The notes beneath the pieces are model-generated. The model saw only the letters and a program-made list of their open reading frames with translations. It did no database searches and had not been told where the DNA came from. From Methylomonas methanica (GTDB lineage: Bacteria > Pseudomonadota > Gammaproteobacteria > Methylococcales > Methylomonadaceae): a stretch of DNA of 35,624 nt. Of the stretch, positions 18,330 to 26,467 are shown one piece after another; positions within the stretch are counted from its first letter, which is position 1; each line of letters opens with the position of its first letter. Where the stretch lies: the NCBI RefSeq assembly GCF_001644035.1, contig NZ_LUUG01000092.1:1-35624 (forward strand), written 5' to 3'. The position numbers and the translations under genes were made by a program.

Positions 18330-18346
18330 TGCACCAACTTTGTGCG
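18330..18346. promoter_or_regulatory. NtrC-like binding site 1 upstream of ntrB
   Basis: TGCACCA-ACT-TTGTGCG compares with the NtrC consensus TGCACCA-N3-TGGTGCA: the left half is perfect and the right half matches 5 of 7. It is centred about 270 bp upstream of the predicted transcription start, acceptable for an enhancer. Confidence 0.5.
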
Positions 18347-18518
18347 CACATTTAGCGCGTAGCAGAGTATCCGTGTTTACCGAAGGGATTTCCAAACTCC
18401 TTCGCGGCCATAATCGCTATTGACCCTATGCGAAGGAATAAGGCGTAAAGCCAGGATAGCTATAAAAAACCGCTTCGCGCCCACCTTTGCACTAACATGA
18501 GACATCAATTCGGGCGCA

Positions 18519-18535
18519 CGCACCACAATAGCGCA
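18519..18535. promoter_or_regulatory. NtrC-like binding site 2 upstream of ntrB
   Basis: CGCACCA-CAA-TAGCGCA matches 6 of 7 and 5 of 7 of the NtrC half-sites with the right spacing. Its centre is about 85 bp upstream of the predicted transcription start, a usual enhancer distance. Confidence 0.45.
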
Positions 18536-18585
18536 ATGAAACTGCTTTTTACTAGGCAAATGGGGCAATAAGGCAACTTTAGGCT

Positions 18586-18600
18586 TGGCGTACAAATTGC
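18586..18600 (+). promoter_or_regulatory. Candidate sigma-54 promoter for ntrBC
   Basis: TGGCGTACAAATTGC, preceded by T and followed by T, has correct GG-to-GC spacing and deviates from TGGCAYRNNNNTTGC at only one defined base. The predicted start is near 18612, 24 nt before the GTG of ntrB. Confidence 0.6.
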
Positions 18601-18635
18601 TTGTCCACTATAACCCTTAAAACTTAAATTAACCC

Positions 18636-19691
18636 GTGCACAAAAAGATACTGGATCATTTAAACGAAGCAATCCTGTTGTTCGACAAGGACTTGCGTCT
18701 GACCTATATCAACCCCGCCGGCGAGATGCTGCTTGCCGACAGCGCTAAACACTTGCTCGGCCAAACGGCGCACAAACTTTTCAAAACCGCGCATAACACC
18801 CTATTTAACGATTTGTTACCGCGCTTGTATTTGCTGGAGCCGCTGGTCGATAGAGAATTAATCCTAGAACGGCTTAGCCAATCGATTACGGTTAACCTTA
18901 GCGCCACGCCGTTGCTAGAGGATGGAAAATTAAGCGAAATCCTGATCGAACTGCAACAGGTAGACCGGCATTTACGCATTACCAAGGAAGAACAATTGCT
19001 GGCCCAGCAAAACACCAGCCGCATGCTGGTGCGTGGCTTGGCGCATGAAATCAAGAATCCGCTAGGCGGTCTGCGCGGCGCGGCGCAATTGCTGGACCTG
19101 GAATTGCAGGATCCTGAATTAAAGGAATATACGCAAATCATTATCGCCGAATCCGACCGCTTGCAGGATCTGATGGACAAAATGCTCGGCCCCAACAAAC
19201 CCGCGCATAAAAGCCAGCTGAATATTCACGAAGTACTGGAACGCGTCCGGCATCTGGTCACAGTTGAAGCCGCCCACGGCATTATGCTGCATACCAATTA
19301 CGATCCGAGTATCCCGGAGATTTTCGCCGACAAAAATCAGCTGATCCAAGCCATTCTGAATATCGTCCGGAATGCCGTGCAAGCCGTGCAGAACCACGGT
19401 GTGATTACCATGAAAACCCGGGTGCAACGGCATATGACCATAGGTCGCAAACGCTACAAGCTGACCGTCAAAATCGACATTATAGATAACGGTCCCGGCA
19501 TCAAACCCGAGCTGATGGGACAGATTTTCTATCCGATGATCACCGGCCGCGCCGAGGGCACCGGGCTTGGCCTGTCGATTGCTCAATCTTTGATCAACCA
19601 ACACAATGGCCTGATCGAATGCGAGAGCGAGCCGGGCAATACCGTATTTTCCATCTACCTACCTTTGGAGACGAATCATGCAAATACCTGA
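18636..19691 (+). CDS. ntrB: Nitrogen-regulation sensor histidine kinase/phosphatase NtrB (NRII)
   Basis: This 351-aa cytoplasmic kinase phosphorylates and dephosphorylates NtrC under control of PII proteins. A PAS domain spans residues about 5-100. The HisKA H-box RGLAHEIKNPLGGLRGAAQL has the phospho-accepting His137, and the ATPase domain shows the N-box NIVRNAVQAV, DNGPGI, and the G2 box EGTGLGLSIAQSL. There are no membrane segments, as usual for NtrB. The start is GTG at 18636, right after a predicted sigma-54 start site. The 3' end overlaps ntrC by 14 bp, so the two are translationally linked. glnA, often upstream, is not there. Confidence 0.93.
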   Translation: MHKKILDHLNEAILLFDKDLRLTYINPAGEMLLADSAKHLLGQTAHKLFKTAHNTLFNDLLPRLYLLEPLVDRELILERLSQSITVNLSATPLLEDGKLSEILIELQQVDRHLRITKEEQLLAQQNTSRMLVRGLAHEIKNPLGGLRGAAQLLDLELQDPELKEYTQIIIAESDRLQDLMDKMLGPNKPAHKSQLNIHEVLERVRHLVTVEAAHGIMLHTNYDPSIPEIFADKNQLIQAILNIVRNAVQAVQNHGVITMKTRVQRHMTIGRKRYKLTVKIDIIDNGPGIKPELMGQIFYPMITGRAEGTGLGLSIAQSLINQHNGLIECESEPGNTVFSIYLPLETNHANT

Positions 19692-21099
19692 CAAGGTCTG
19701 GATTGTCGATGATGACAAATCCATCCGCTGGGTACTTGAAAAAGCCTTGCAAAAAGCCGGCGTGCATACGCAAAGCTTCGCCAGCGCCAACGAATTGCTT
19801 AAATCGCTGCCCGGCGGGCTACCGCAAGTGCTGATCACCGATATTCGCATGCCGGGCATGGACGGCTTCGAGTTGTTGCGCAACATTCAAAACAGTTATC
19901 CGGATTTACCGGTGATCGTAATGACCGCACATTCCGACCTGGAAAGCGCGGTGTCGGCGTTTCACGGCGGGGCGTTCGAATATCTGCCCAAACCCTTCGA
20001 CGTCACCGAAGTGGTCGAAACCGTGCAGCGCGCCTGCGCGCACAGCAAACAACGGCAAAGCGACATTGTGCAAGCACCGCCTACCGTAGAGGAAACCCCG
20101 GAAATCATTGGCGAAGCGCCCGCCATGCAAGAAGTGTTTCGGGCGATAGGCCGTCTGGCGCGCTCGCACATCACCGTACTGATTAACGGCGAGTCGGGTA
20201 CAGGTAAGGAACTGGTCGCCAAAGCCCTGCATCGCCACAGTCCGCGAGCGGACCAGCCGTTCATAGCCCTGAACATGGCGGCCATCCCCAAGGACTTGAT
20301 GGAATCGGAACTCTTCGGCCATGAAAAAGGCGCGTTTACCGGTGCCCAAGCAAGACGGATCGGCCGGTTTGAGCAAGCCAACAACGGCACGCTGTTTTTA
20401 GATGAAATCGGCGATATGCCGGCCGAATTGCAAACCCGCTTGCTGCGGGTATTGGCAGACAACGAGTTTTATCCGGTGGGTGCACACACCTCGGTAAGAG
20501 TAAACGTGCGCATCATCGCCGCCACCCATCAGGATTTGGAAGCGCTGGTGGCGCAAGGCCGGTTTCGGGAAGATTTGTTTCACCGTCTGAACGTGATCCG
20601 GATTCATATCCCGCCATTGCGCGAACGCCGCCAGGACATTGGTTTGTTGATGCGGCATTATTTGTATCAAAGCGCGAAGGAGCTGAATACCGAGATCAAA
20701 CTGTTAAAACCGGAAACCGAGGCATTTTTAAGCGGCTTGAAGTGGCCGGGTAATGTGCGCCAATTGGAGAATATCTGCCGCTGGCTGACGGTGATGGCCT
20801 CCGGCCGGGAAATTCATCTGGAAGATTTGCCGCCGGAATTGACCCACAATAGCGCCGATTCCGGATCGGCCGATAGTACGCCCGGAGATTGGGAAAGCCA
20901 GTTTAAAAATTGGGTCAAGCAACAGTTATCGACCGGTAAAGTGGACATTGCCAAACAGGCCATCCCCACCTTGGAAACCCTGTTAATCGAGGCGGCCTTG
21001 AATCATACCCACGGCCGCAAACACGAAGCGGCGCTGTTGCTGGGCTATGGCCGCAACACCTTGACCCGCAAAATCAAGGAGCTGGACATTAAAGAATAA
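19678..21099 (+). CDS. ntrC: Nitrogen-regulation response regulator NtrC (NRI), sigma-54 activator
   Basis: This 473-aa enhancer-binding protein activates sigma-54 promoters under nitrogen limitation. It has a receiver domain (1-120) with the phospho-acceptor Asp55 in ITDIRMPG and Lys at KPF, a central AAA+ domain (about 143-370) with Walker A GESGTGKE at 171-178, the sigma-54 contact loop GAFTGA at 218-223 and Walker B FLDEIGD, and a C-terminal Fis-type helix-turn-helix (about 430-470, HEAALLLGYGRNTLTRKIKE). All key residues are intact. It overlaps ntrB by 14 bp. Its presence makes the sigma-54 promoters seen elsewhere in the window plausible, though it need not be their activator. Confidence 0.95.
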   Translation: MQIPDKVWIVDDDKSIRWVLEKALQKAGVHTQSFASANELLKSLPGGLPQVLITDIRMPGMDGFELLRNIQNSYPDLPVIVMTAHSDLESAVSAFHGGAFEYLPKPFDVTEVVETVQRACAHSKQRQSDIVQAPPTVEETPEIIGEAPAMQEVFRAIGRLARSHITVLINGESGTGKELVAKALHRHSPRADQPFIALNMAAIPKDLMESELFGHEKGAFTGAQARRIGRFEQANNGTLFLDEIGDMPAELQTRLLRVLADNEFYPVGAHTSVRVNVRIIAATHQDLEALVAQGRFREDLFHRLNVIRIHIPPLRERRQDIGLLMRHYLYQSAKELNTEIKLLKPETEAFLSGLKWPGNVRQLENICRWLTVMASGREIHLEDLPPELTHNSADSGSADSTPGDWESQFKNWVKQQLSTGKVDIAKQAIPTLETLLIEAALNHTHGRKHEAALLLGYGRNTLTRKIKELDIKE

Positions 21100-21182
21100 T
21101 AGCGGCCGCCGCTGCTGTAAGCCGGCATTTCCCGCTAGGCAGGGTGTCCGGGATAGCCGTTTGCTGAGGCATCTTGGCGGGC

Positions 21183-21202
21183 AAAAACCGGCAGGTTTTT
21201 TT
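21183..21202 (+). terminator. Probable terminator after ntrC
   Basis: AAAAACC (21183-21189) and GGTTTTT (21194-21200) pair around GGCA, and the T run reaches 21202. The stem is A/T-rich with few G-C pairs, so it is moderate; it lies between ntrC and the dynamin-like gene on the same strand. Confidence 0.45.
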
Positions 21203-21278
21203 ATCCGTTTAAATGCCATCGGTGTATACTCCCGCCGTCTGATTAACCTCAATAACAAGCAGAGAAGGTTTATATCTA

Positions 21279-22646
21279 ATGGCGGATAAAACGGTAAGTA
21301 AACACCTGAGCAATCTTGAACGACAGTTCGCGGCGAACGATCCGGTTTTGCAAAAAACCGCCAAGATATTTCAGGATCTCGATGAAATCGAGTTTGAACT
21401 GGGCTTGATAGATAACGACGAAACCACCGCGCGCAAAACCAGCTGGTGGCCAATCGTCAGCACCTTGGGCGGTTACTCGCCCGCCAAATCAGACTTTGTC
21501 AATCGTTACCTGGGCGTACAACTGCACACCGCCCGCCATAAATTCACCGTCCTGCAATATACGCCGCAAACCAATACCGCCACCCTGCCCGGTACCGCAT
21601 TGGACGCCGACCATCGCTTGCCTTTCTATCAGATCAGCCGTCAAATCGATTTGGTCGCTAACGGCGAAGGCAGCAAGCTGAACAGTTATCTGGAACTGGT
21701 TACCGTCAATAGCGGCAAATTGAAAAATAAGTTGTTGATCGACACTCCGGTATTAAATCCGGCGGCGGAAAATCCGGTGTCCGGCCTACTTCGGAAATAC
21801 GTAATAGGTATCTCCGACCTGGTACTGGTGTTTAACGACTTATTCGAAGCCGATGCCGATTTGACCAAGGACACCCTGGCAGAGATCGTTGCTCACCAGG
21901 ATGCCAACAAATTTATCTTCGTCATCGATCATTCCGAAATAACTATCGATGCGCTGAAAAGCCAGGAAATCGCCGCGTCCTGGCAACGCCGTCTGGCCGA
22001 ACTGGGCATCCACACCGGCCAATTCATCGTGTTGTCGCAGTCCGGCGATACCTCGCTGTTCGATCAGCGCTTTAACAATATAAATAACGATCGCTCCTAC
22101 CGAATTCTGGGTACGTTGGAGAGCAGCATCCGCGCAATTGACGACACCATTTTCCCGGAAGTGGAAGAAGCCTTGACCACCTGGAAGGATAGATGCAACG
22201 CCTCCACCTTGATCGTTTTGGGTTTTGTGGTGATGTTGATGTTATTTGCGGAAATCGCCGTGGGCATCCTAGAATTACTGATCGATCCACTGATAGGCCC
22301 CGCCATTCTCGCGGTGTTGATCGGCGTGTTGACGCCGCTACATATAGTCGTCAGCCGGGTGCATGCCAAATTCCTGATCAAGCAATTGCACAAGCGGCAA
22401 AAACAGTTAAATCTCAGCGAAGATTTGGCGGGATTGTTTGAAAAAAGCTTGAGCTTCTGGCGAATTTTAATGCCTATCACCGACCCGGTCGGTAAAACCA
22501 AGAAAAACCGCAAAAAGCTGAACAGTCTTATCGAGCAAAGCAAAGATCTGGTACAAGCTTTGAACGACCAGTTCAGTCATAGTCAACAACCGGAATATCG
22601 CAGTCAATACGACGCGTATTCTTATGCCGACTCAGAGGAAAACTGA
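21279..22646 (+). CDS. Dynamin-like membrane protein with degenerate P-loop
   Basis: This 455-aa protein resembles bacterial dynamin-like GTPases in layout. A helical N-terminus (1-55) precedes GGYSPAKSDFVNRYLG (64-79), which aligns with the dynamin P-loop pattern GxxxxGKS but has Ala69 for the last Gly; Lys70 and Ser71 are kept. KFTVLQYTP (88-96) may be switch I, and LLIDTPVLN (152-160) resembles the DxxG G3 motif with Val for Gly. FVFVIDHSE-type strands occupy the G4 position without an N/TKxD. Two hydrophobic segments lie at about 315-370, followed by basic helices, as in membrane-remodelling dynamins. GTP hydrolysis may be weakened or lost. It is followed 19 nt later by a small membrane protein. 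The assignment is by motif and architecture only. Confidence 0.65.
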   Translation: MADKTVSKHLSNLERQFAANDPVLQKTAKIFQDLDEIEFELGLIDNDETTARKTSWWPIVSTLGGYSPAKSDFVNRYLGVQLHTARHKFTVLQYTPQTNTATLPGTALDADHRLPFYQISRQIDLVANGEGSKLNSYLELVTVNSGKLKNKLLIDTPVLNPAAENPVSGLLRKYVIGISDLVLVFNDLFEADADLTKDTLAEIVAHQDANKFIFVIDHSEITIDALKSQEIAASWQRRLAELGIHTGQFIVLSQSGDTSLFDQRFNNINNDRSYRILGTLESSIRAIDDTIFPEVEEALTTWKDRCNASTLIVLGFVVMLMLFAEIAVGILELLIDPLIGPAILAVLIGVLTPLHIVVSRVHAKFLIKQLHKRQKQLNLSEDLAGLFEKSLSFWRILMPITDPVGKTKKNRKKLNSLIEQSKDLVQALNDQFSHSQQPEYRSQYDAYSYADSEEN

Positions 22647-22665
22647 TTAAGTAGCGTGCATCGTG

Positions 22666-23166
22666 ATGGAAATCTTCAGACATTATTTCCCGCTGTGCTG
22701 GTTCAATGTCTCGGTCTTGGACCTGCCCAGATCGACACGTTTTTTTAAAAACAATGCGATTTTTTATTTTATCGCCGTGTTTTTTATTCAATTCAACATG
22801 TCTGACGACATTGACTCGATCTTCGAGGTGTTGCTGGAGACCTTGCTAACTCTGGGCTTTATTGCACTGGTGTTAGTACTGAATAAAACCTTTTATACCT
22901 TCATACAAGTCGCGTCGGCCATTTTGTTTTGTGAAAATGTCGTCGCGATCTTTCTGATTCCTATCGTGTTTTGGGTGACCGTGGCGGAAGATACGCCCAG
23001 TTATGCAACCTTGGCGTTATTTTTAATGTGGGACATGGCGATTATCGCGCGAATATTTAAAGACGTATTGCAAGTCAATACACCGGCCAGTCTGGTGGTG
23101 TCTTTATTTTATTTTCTAACCACCTATGGCGGCGCTTACGGCATCTACAGCTTAGTGGGCGGCTGA
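22666..23166 (+). CDS. Hypothetical multi-pass membrane protein, 166 aa
   Basis: I do not recognise a family. The protein has about five hydrophobic segments, near residues 27-45, 58-77, 82-108, 115-133 and 142-163, with short loops and an N-terminal cytoplasm-like stretch rich in aromatic residues; the profile vaguely recalls Yip1-type proteins. The ATG at 22666 is directly preceded by an in-frame GTG, and no good ribosome-binding site is visible, so expression may be coupled to the gene 19 nt upstream. The close, co-oriented position suggests it works with the dynamin-like protein in the membrane (inference). The 3' end overlaps the convergent DUF2066 gene by 15 bp. Confidence 0.7.
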   Translation: MEIFRHYFPLCWFNVSVLDLPRSTRFFKNNAIFYFIAVFFIQFNMSDDIDSIFEVLLETLLTLGFIALVLVLNKTFYTFIQVASAILFCENVVAIFLIPIVFWVTVAEDTPSYATLALFLMWDMAIIARIFKDVLQVNTPASLVVSLFYFLTTYGGAYGIYSLVGG

Positions 23167-23982
23167 GGATTCCGGTTTAACCCCGTAATAATTGGACAGC
23201 ACATCGTAAGCGCCTTGCACACCCGCAACCGCTGCCGCCTTCAAAGGCAAACAAGCCCCGCTCCATTGCTTGATTTTACCGTCAAAATAAAACGCCCATT
23301 CACCCTGCCAGCAATCGCCTTTCTTGGCGATGCGGCCTGCCATTACCGACGTTACTTCATAGCGGGCAGATACAGCCAACAAATTACGGGAATCAGCACC
23401 CAGCACCTCGCTCAGCGAAATCTTTTGCTGTTCCTCCAAATCCAGCATTGGGAATATCATCGGTACGCCTTTAATTTTAGAAGCAAACGCCAACGCGCTT
23501 TCCAATTCCGGCATGCTGTCGGCGTTGTAAAACCGTCGTCCTTCTTCATCGTCGACCACCAGCCAAACCAAGGTTTCCGGTCTGATCTCGCTCCAAATGC
23601 CCACCTGGCTTTTGCGCATGACTTCCATCAATTGGTCTTCATCAAACTGCACTCTCAGCAAACGCGCGTCGGTGTCAGGCAGTTCGTCGGCGGAAATCAA
23701 GGAAAATTGCGATTGTTTAACGTAGTTTTGCGCACTGGACAAAGCTTGCTGCACCACCGGAATTTTGGAAATATCCTCGGATACCAATACCCGGCTGAGT
23801 ACCGCGTACATGGCTTGCTTGATCGCTTGCGTCCTATCCTCGGCGGACTGGCTGTTGGCGATCAGCTCGATCTCATACAAGCCTTTTACTTCGACGGCCT
23901 CCGCTAATGGGCAATTGCACAGCAATCCCCACAAACACAGCCTTAAAAACCCGGACTTACCCTTCATAACAACATTGACCAC
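23152..23982 (-). CDS. DUF2066 family exported protein
   Basis: This protein of about 276 aa has a signal peptide (MKGKSGFLRLCLWGLL, probable cleavage after AEA) and matches DUF2066, a gammaproteobacterial family of unknown function, with the pattern EDRTQAIKQAMYAVLSRV and LVVDDEEGRRF. The mature protein is probably periplasmic. Divergent placement next to purM is a recurrent arrangement in gammaproteobacteria and supports the family call. Three starts are in frame: ATG 24003, GTG 23982 and ATG 23967. I chose the GTG because AGGG lies 7 nt upstream; the 24003 start would overlap the purM promoter. Confidence 0.78.
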   Translation of the reverse strand: MVNVVMKGKSGFLRLCLWGLLCNCPLAEAVEVKGLYEIELIANSQSAEDRTQAIKQAMYAVLSRVLVSEDISKIPVVQQALSSAQNYVKQSQFSLISADELPDTDARLLRVQFDEDQLMEVMRKSQVGIWSEIRPETLVWLVVDDEEGRRFYNADSMPELESALAFASKIKGVPMIFPMLDLEEQQKISLSEVLGADSRNLLAVSARYEVTSVMAGRIAKKGDCWQGEWAFYFDGKIKQWSGACLPLKAAAVAGVQGAYDVLSNYYGVKPESSAAH

Positions 23983-23991
23983 AAGCCTACC

Positions 23992-24019
23992 CTGACAGTG
24001 CATTAATGGGAACTATAGT
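23992..24019 (+). promoter_or_regulatory. Sigma-70 promoter for purM
   Basis: CTGACA (23992-23997) and TATAGT (24014-24019) are separated by 16 nt; each matches the -35 or -10 consensus at 5 of 6 bases. The start would be near 24026, about 38 nt before the purM TTG. I saw no PurR-type operator. Confidence 0.5.
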
Positions 24020-24063
24020 ACAATATCGGTCGTTTCAACCTTAACTTTAACGAGAGACTGACA

Positions 24064-25107
24064 TTGAGCGAACAACAACAAGACCGCCTGAATTATAAGA
24101 GCGCGGGCGTCGATATTGAAGCCGGCAACGCTTTAGTCGAACGCATCAAACCCATCGCGGCCAAAACCCGTAATGCGGGCGTCATGGCCGGTTTAGGCGG
24201 CTTCGGTTCGCTGTTCGAATTACCGCTGGACCGTTACAAACACCCGGTATTAGTATCCGGCACTGACGGCGTCGGCACCAAATTGAAACTGGCACTGGAT
24301 TTAAACATCCACAACAGCGTCGGTATCGACTTGGTGGCCATGTGCGTTAACGACATCATCGTCCAGGGCGCCGAACCTTTGTTTTTCCTGGATTATTTCG
24401 CCACCGGCAAACTGGAAGTCGATACCGCCGCCAGCGTAATCGAAGGCATAGGCAAAGGCTGCGAACAAGCCGGCGCGGCGCTGGTCGGCGGCGAAACTGC
24501 GGAAATGCCCGGCATGTACGCGGATGGCGATTACGACTTGGCCGGCTTTTGCGTCGGCATCGTCGAAAAGGAACGCATCATCGACGGCAGTCAAGTGCAG
24601 GCCGGCGACAAACTCATCGCGCTGGCCTCTTCCGGCCCACACTCCAACGGCTACTCCTTGATACGCAAAATCGTCGCTCGCAGCGGCCTGGCTTGGACCG
24701 ATAGTGTCAACGGCAAGCCGCTCGGCGAGACCCTGCTGACCCCAACCCGCATCTACGTCAAACCCTTGCTGGAACTGCTGAAAACCGTGCCGGTGCATGC
24801 GATGGCCCATATCACCGGCGGCGGCATCACCGAAAACCTGCCGCGCGTATTGCCTAACGGCCTGAACGCCAATGTCCAGCTGTCCGCTTGGCAGTTGCCG
24901 GAGATTTTCGTCTGGCTGCAACAGCAAGGCAATGTCGAATTAGCCGACATGCTGGTCACCTTCAACTGCGGCATCGGCATGATCGTCTGCGTTGCGGCAG
25001 AAGACGAGGCCGCTACGCTGGATATATTGAAACAACAAGGCGAAACCGCGTTCAGCATCGGCGAGATTGTCGCCGGCGCCGGCAAACCGCACGTCGTCTA
25101 TTCCTGA
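24064..25107 (+). CDS. purM: Phosphoribosylformylglycinamidine cyclo-ligase (AIR synthetase)
   Basis: This 347-aa cytoplasmic enzyme closes the imidazole ring in purine synthesis, using ATP to turn FGAM into AIR. The sequence is close to E. coli Pur[13 protein letters not shown] at the N-terminus, [18 protein letters not shown] for ATP binding, [33 protein letters not shown] and [14 protein letters not shown]. The start is TTG at 24064, fixed by the conserved N-terminus; the first internal ATG would remove about 40 conserved residues. GAGAG precedes it. A weak start codon may limit translation. purN, its usual operon partner, is not downstream here; a repeat element and a zinc-ribbon gene follow instead. 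Confidence 0.96.
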   Translation: MSEQQQDRLNYKSAGVDIEAGNALVERIKPIAAKTRNAGVMAGLGGFGSLFELPLDRYKHPVLVSGTDGVGTKLKLALDLNIHNSVGIDLVAMCVNDIIVQGAEPLFFLDYFATGKLEVDTAASVIEGIGKGCEQAGAALVGGETAEMPGMYADGDYDLAGFCVGIVEKERIIDGSQVQAGDKLIALASSGPHSNGYSLIRKIVARSGLAWTDSVNGKPLGETLLTPTRIYVKPLLELLKTVPVHAMAHITGGGITENLPRVLPNGLNANVQLSAWQLPEIFVWLQQQGNVELADMLVTFNCGIGMIVCVAAEDEAATLDILKQQGETAFSIGEIVAGAGKPHVVYS

Positions 25108-25200
25108 TTTTTTCCATAACACCACCATGTCTGTAAGCAGGCATGGTATTACCTCTAAAAAACCAAAGAAACCTTCTCCTGAGCAATCGTCGTAGAACAG

Positions 25201-25306
25201 TCCCTTCTCACTCAGGGAGAAGGCTAGGATGAGGGGATATAAACGAGTATCTATTCCCCTCACCCCAACCCTCTCCTTTATGCCCGGTGGGTACGCGAGG
25301 AGAGGG
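25201..25306. repeat. CCCTCTCC/GGAGAGGG palindromic intergenic element (second copy)
   Basis: The element has three pairings: CCTTCTC with GAGAAGG, TGAGGGG with CCCCTCA, and CCCTCTCCT (about 25268-25277) with AGGAGAGGG ending at 25306. Same design as the core of the 2820-3004 element, but without its GTAACTATTCAG ends. It lies in the 294-nt gap between purM and the zinc-ribbon gene; I see no other feature in that gap. Confidence 0.65.
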
Positions 25307-25401
25307 CGCTTTTACGATAACTTCGCCAGTGAAGAGGATTTTTAGAGGTCCCTTTATATCAACCAAGCTGTCTCGCAGCTTCTCAATCAAACGGAACAAC
25401 C

Positions 25402-25743
25402 ATGAGCGATCTACCCAACTGCCCAAAATGCGGCTCGGAATACACCTATAACGACGGCAATATGAATATTTGCCCGGATTGCGCCCACGAATGGTCGGCC
25501 GATGCCGCCACTGACAGCGGCGACGATACTAAAATCATCAAAGATGCCAACGGCAACCTGCTGCAAGACGGCGATACCGTCACGGTGATTAAAGACCTGA
25601 AAGTGAAAGGCTCGTCACTGGTCGTTAAGGTCGGCACTCGCGTCAAAAACATCCGTTTGGTAGACGGCGACCACGACATCGACTGCAAAATCGACGGCAT
25701 CGGCGCGATGAAATTGAAATCGGAGTTTGTGAAAAAGGCCTAA
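25402..25743 (+). CDS. yjdM: YjdM/PhnA-family zinc-ribbon protein
   Basis: This 113-aa small cytoplasmic protein has an N-terminal zinc ribbon with Cys7, Cys10, Cys24 and Cys27 (CPKCG...CPDC) followed by the PhnA/YjdM beta domain ([37 protein letters not shown]). The family was once linked to alkylphosphonate use, but YjdM of E. coli is not needed for that and its role is unclear; no phn genes are nearby. Length and motifs are complete. It is probably a single-gene unit after the repeat element. The small unknown gene downstream is on the same strand, 132 nt away. Confidence 0.9.
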   Translation: MSDLPNCPKCGSEYTYNDGNMNICPDCAHEWSADAATDSGDDTKIIKDANGNLLQDGDTVTVIKDLKVKGSSLVVKVGTRVKNIRLVDGDHDIDCKIDGIGAMKLKSEFVKKA

Positions 25744-25832
25744 TCTACAAGCCCAATGCAATGCCGGGGCGCGGCGGCTTATTTAACCCGCTCCAAACGT
25801 TTCACCTTACCTCTCAGCATTGCCAAAACATT

Positions 25833-25858
25833 CAGGACGGCGTGTACACCCCGTCCTG
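25833..25858 (+). other. Hairpin upstream of the 119-aa gene
   Basis: CAGGACGG (25833-25840) and CCGTCCTG (25851-25858) form a perfect 8-bp stem with a 10-nt loop, ending 17 nt before the ATG at 25876. No T run follows, so a terminator is doubtful; a processing or translation-control structure is possible. Confidence 0.4.
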
Positions 25859-25875
25859 CTCACTACCGAATTTGT

Positions 25876-26235
25876 ATGAAAAAGCCCAAGAAAAACAAAA
25901 ATGCCGGATTGAACGAAGCCGAAATCGAAGTCGGTTATCTATATTTCACTACTGCGAACCAATACCGTGCGGTACTGGCAATGAAAGGTGAGTTTTTAAT
26001 CTATGCGCCCAGTTCGGAAGGCCTAGAGCCATTAGCTCCAGATGCCGGAAAATTGCCGTTTGAAAATTCGCCGTGGAAAAAATGCGCAATCGTTACCTTT
26101 GCAAAAAAGGACTACCAAGCGTTTACGTTTAATGGCGAGAACGCGATCAAACACCAATTGAATGCGGCGCAGATCGCGGAAGCAACTGCCCAGTGCAATG
26201 CCAAATCGGCCATCGCGGCATTGTTAGCGGAATGA
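25876..26235 (+). CDS. Hypothetical small protein, 119 aa
   Basis: I do not recognise this protein. It is soluble, begins with a Lys-rich tail (KKPKKNKNAG) and has an alternating strand pattern (VGYLYFTTANQYRAVLAM, EFLIYAPSS), a WKKCAIVTFAKKDYQAFTF segment and an Ala-rich C-terminal helix. The ATG at 25876 is preferred to an upstream in-frame start at 25756, whose 40 extra residues do not look like protein and span a hairpin. No strong ribosome-binding site is present. The Lys-rich start suggests nucleic-acid or membrane-surface contact, but this is a guess. Confidence 0.6.
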   Translation: MKKPKKNKNAGLNEAEIEVGYLYFTTANQYRAVLAMKGEFLIYAPSSEGLEPLAPDAGKLPFENSPWKKCAIVTFAKKDYQAFTFNGENAIKHQLNAAQIAEATAQCNAKSAIAALLAE

Positions 26236-26274
26236 GGCGTTTAAACAGGAGAAACGCGCCAACATCCCGCGCAG

Positions 26275-26360
26275 CCGCGATTAGCGAAGCGTAATCGCGG
26301 GAATGATGAGTTTCACCAGGCATTGATATTTTTTCCTCGGTTACGCTTCGCTAACCGAGG
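26275..26360. repeat. Pair of inverted REP-like hairpins with complementary loops
   Basis: Hairpin 1 has CCGCGATTA (26275-26283), loop GCGAAGCG and TAATCGCGG (26292-26300). Hairpin 2 has CCTCGGTTA (26335-26343), loop CGCTTCGC and TAACCGAGG (26352-26360). The loops are exact reverse complements, because the same core TTAGCGAAGCGTAA occurs in opposite orientations with compensated stem changes. This is typical of BIME-like REP pairs. It occupies the 232-nt gap between convergent genes. Confidence 0.65.
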
Positions 26361-26467
26361 CTACACGGATTGCGGTGTAGAAATGGCAATCCAGTCGTTC
26401 AAACATAAAGACCGACAAGCAACTTCCGGTCGAGCACTTTGCGGGTCCAAATCAAGAACAATAAACC

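Larger units (their letters stand above)
18077..18635. other. Long regulatory intergenic region upstream of ntrB
   Basis: This 559-nt gap contains two NtrC-like dyads (18330-18346, 18519-18535) and a -24/-12 element (18586-18600). The 72-codon minus-strand open frame in it shows no ribosome-binding site or recognisable protein. I see nothing else I can name in 18077-18320. Confidence 0.6.

Noticed and set aside
18377-18595. 72-codon minus-strand open frame upstream of ntrB
   Set aside because: No ribosome-binding site, no recognisable protein features, and it covers the NtrC-like site and sigma-54 element.
23215-23907. 230-codon plus-strand open frame
   Set aside because: Antisense to the DUF2066 gene, rich in Arg/His/Gln as expected of a shadow frame.
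24301-24927. 208-codon minus-strand open frame
   Set aside because: Antisense to the well-conserved purM.
26275-26360. CRISPR repeats
   Set aside because: Only two units, in opposite orientation, each a hairpin, with no spacer array and no cas genes.
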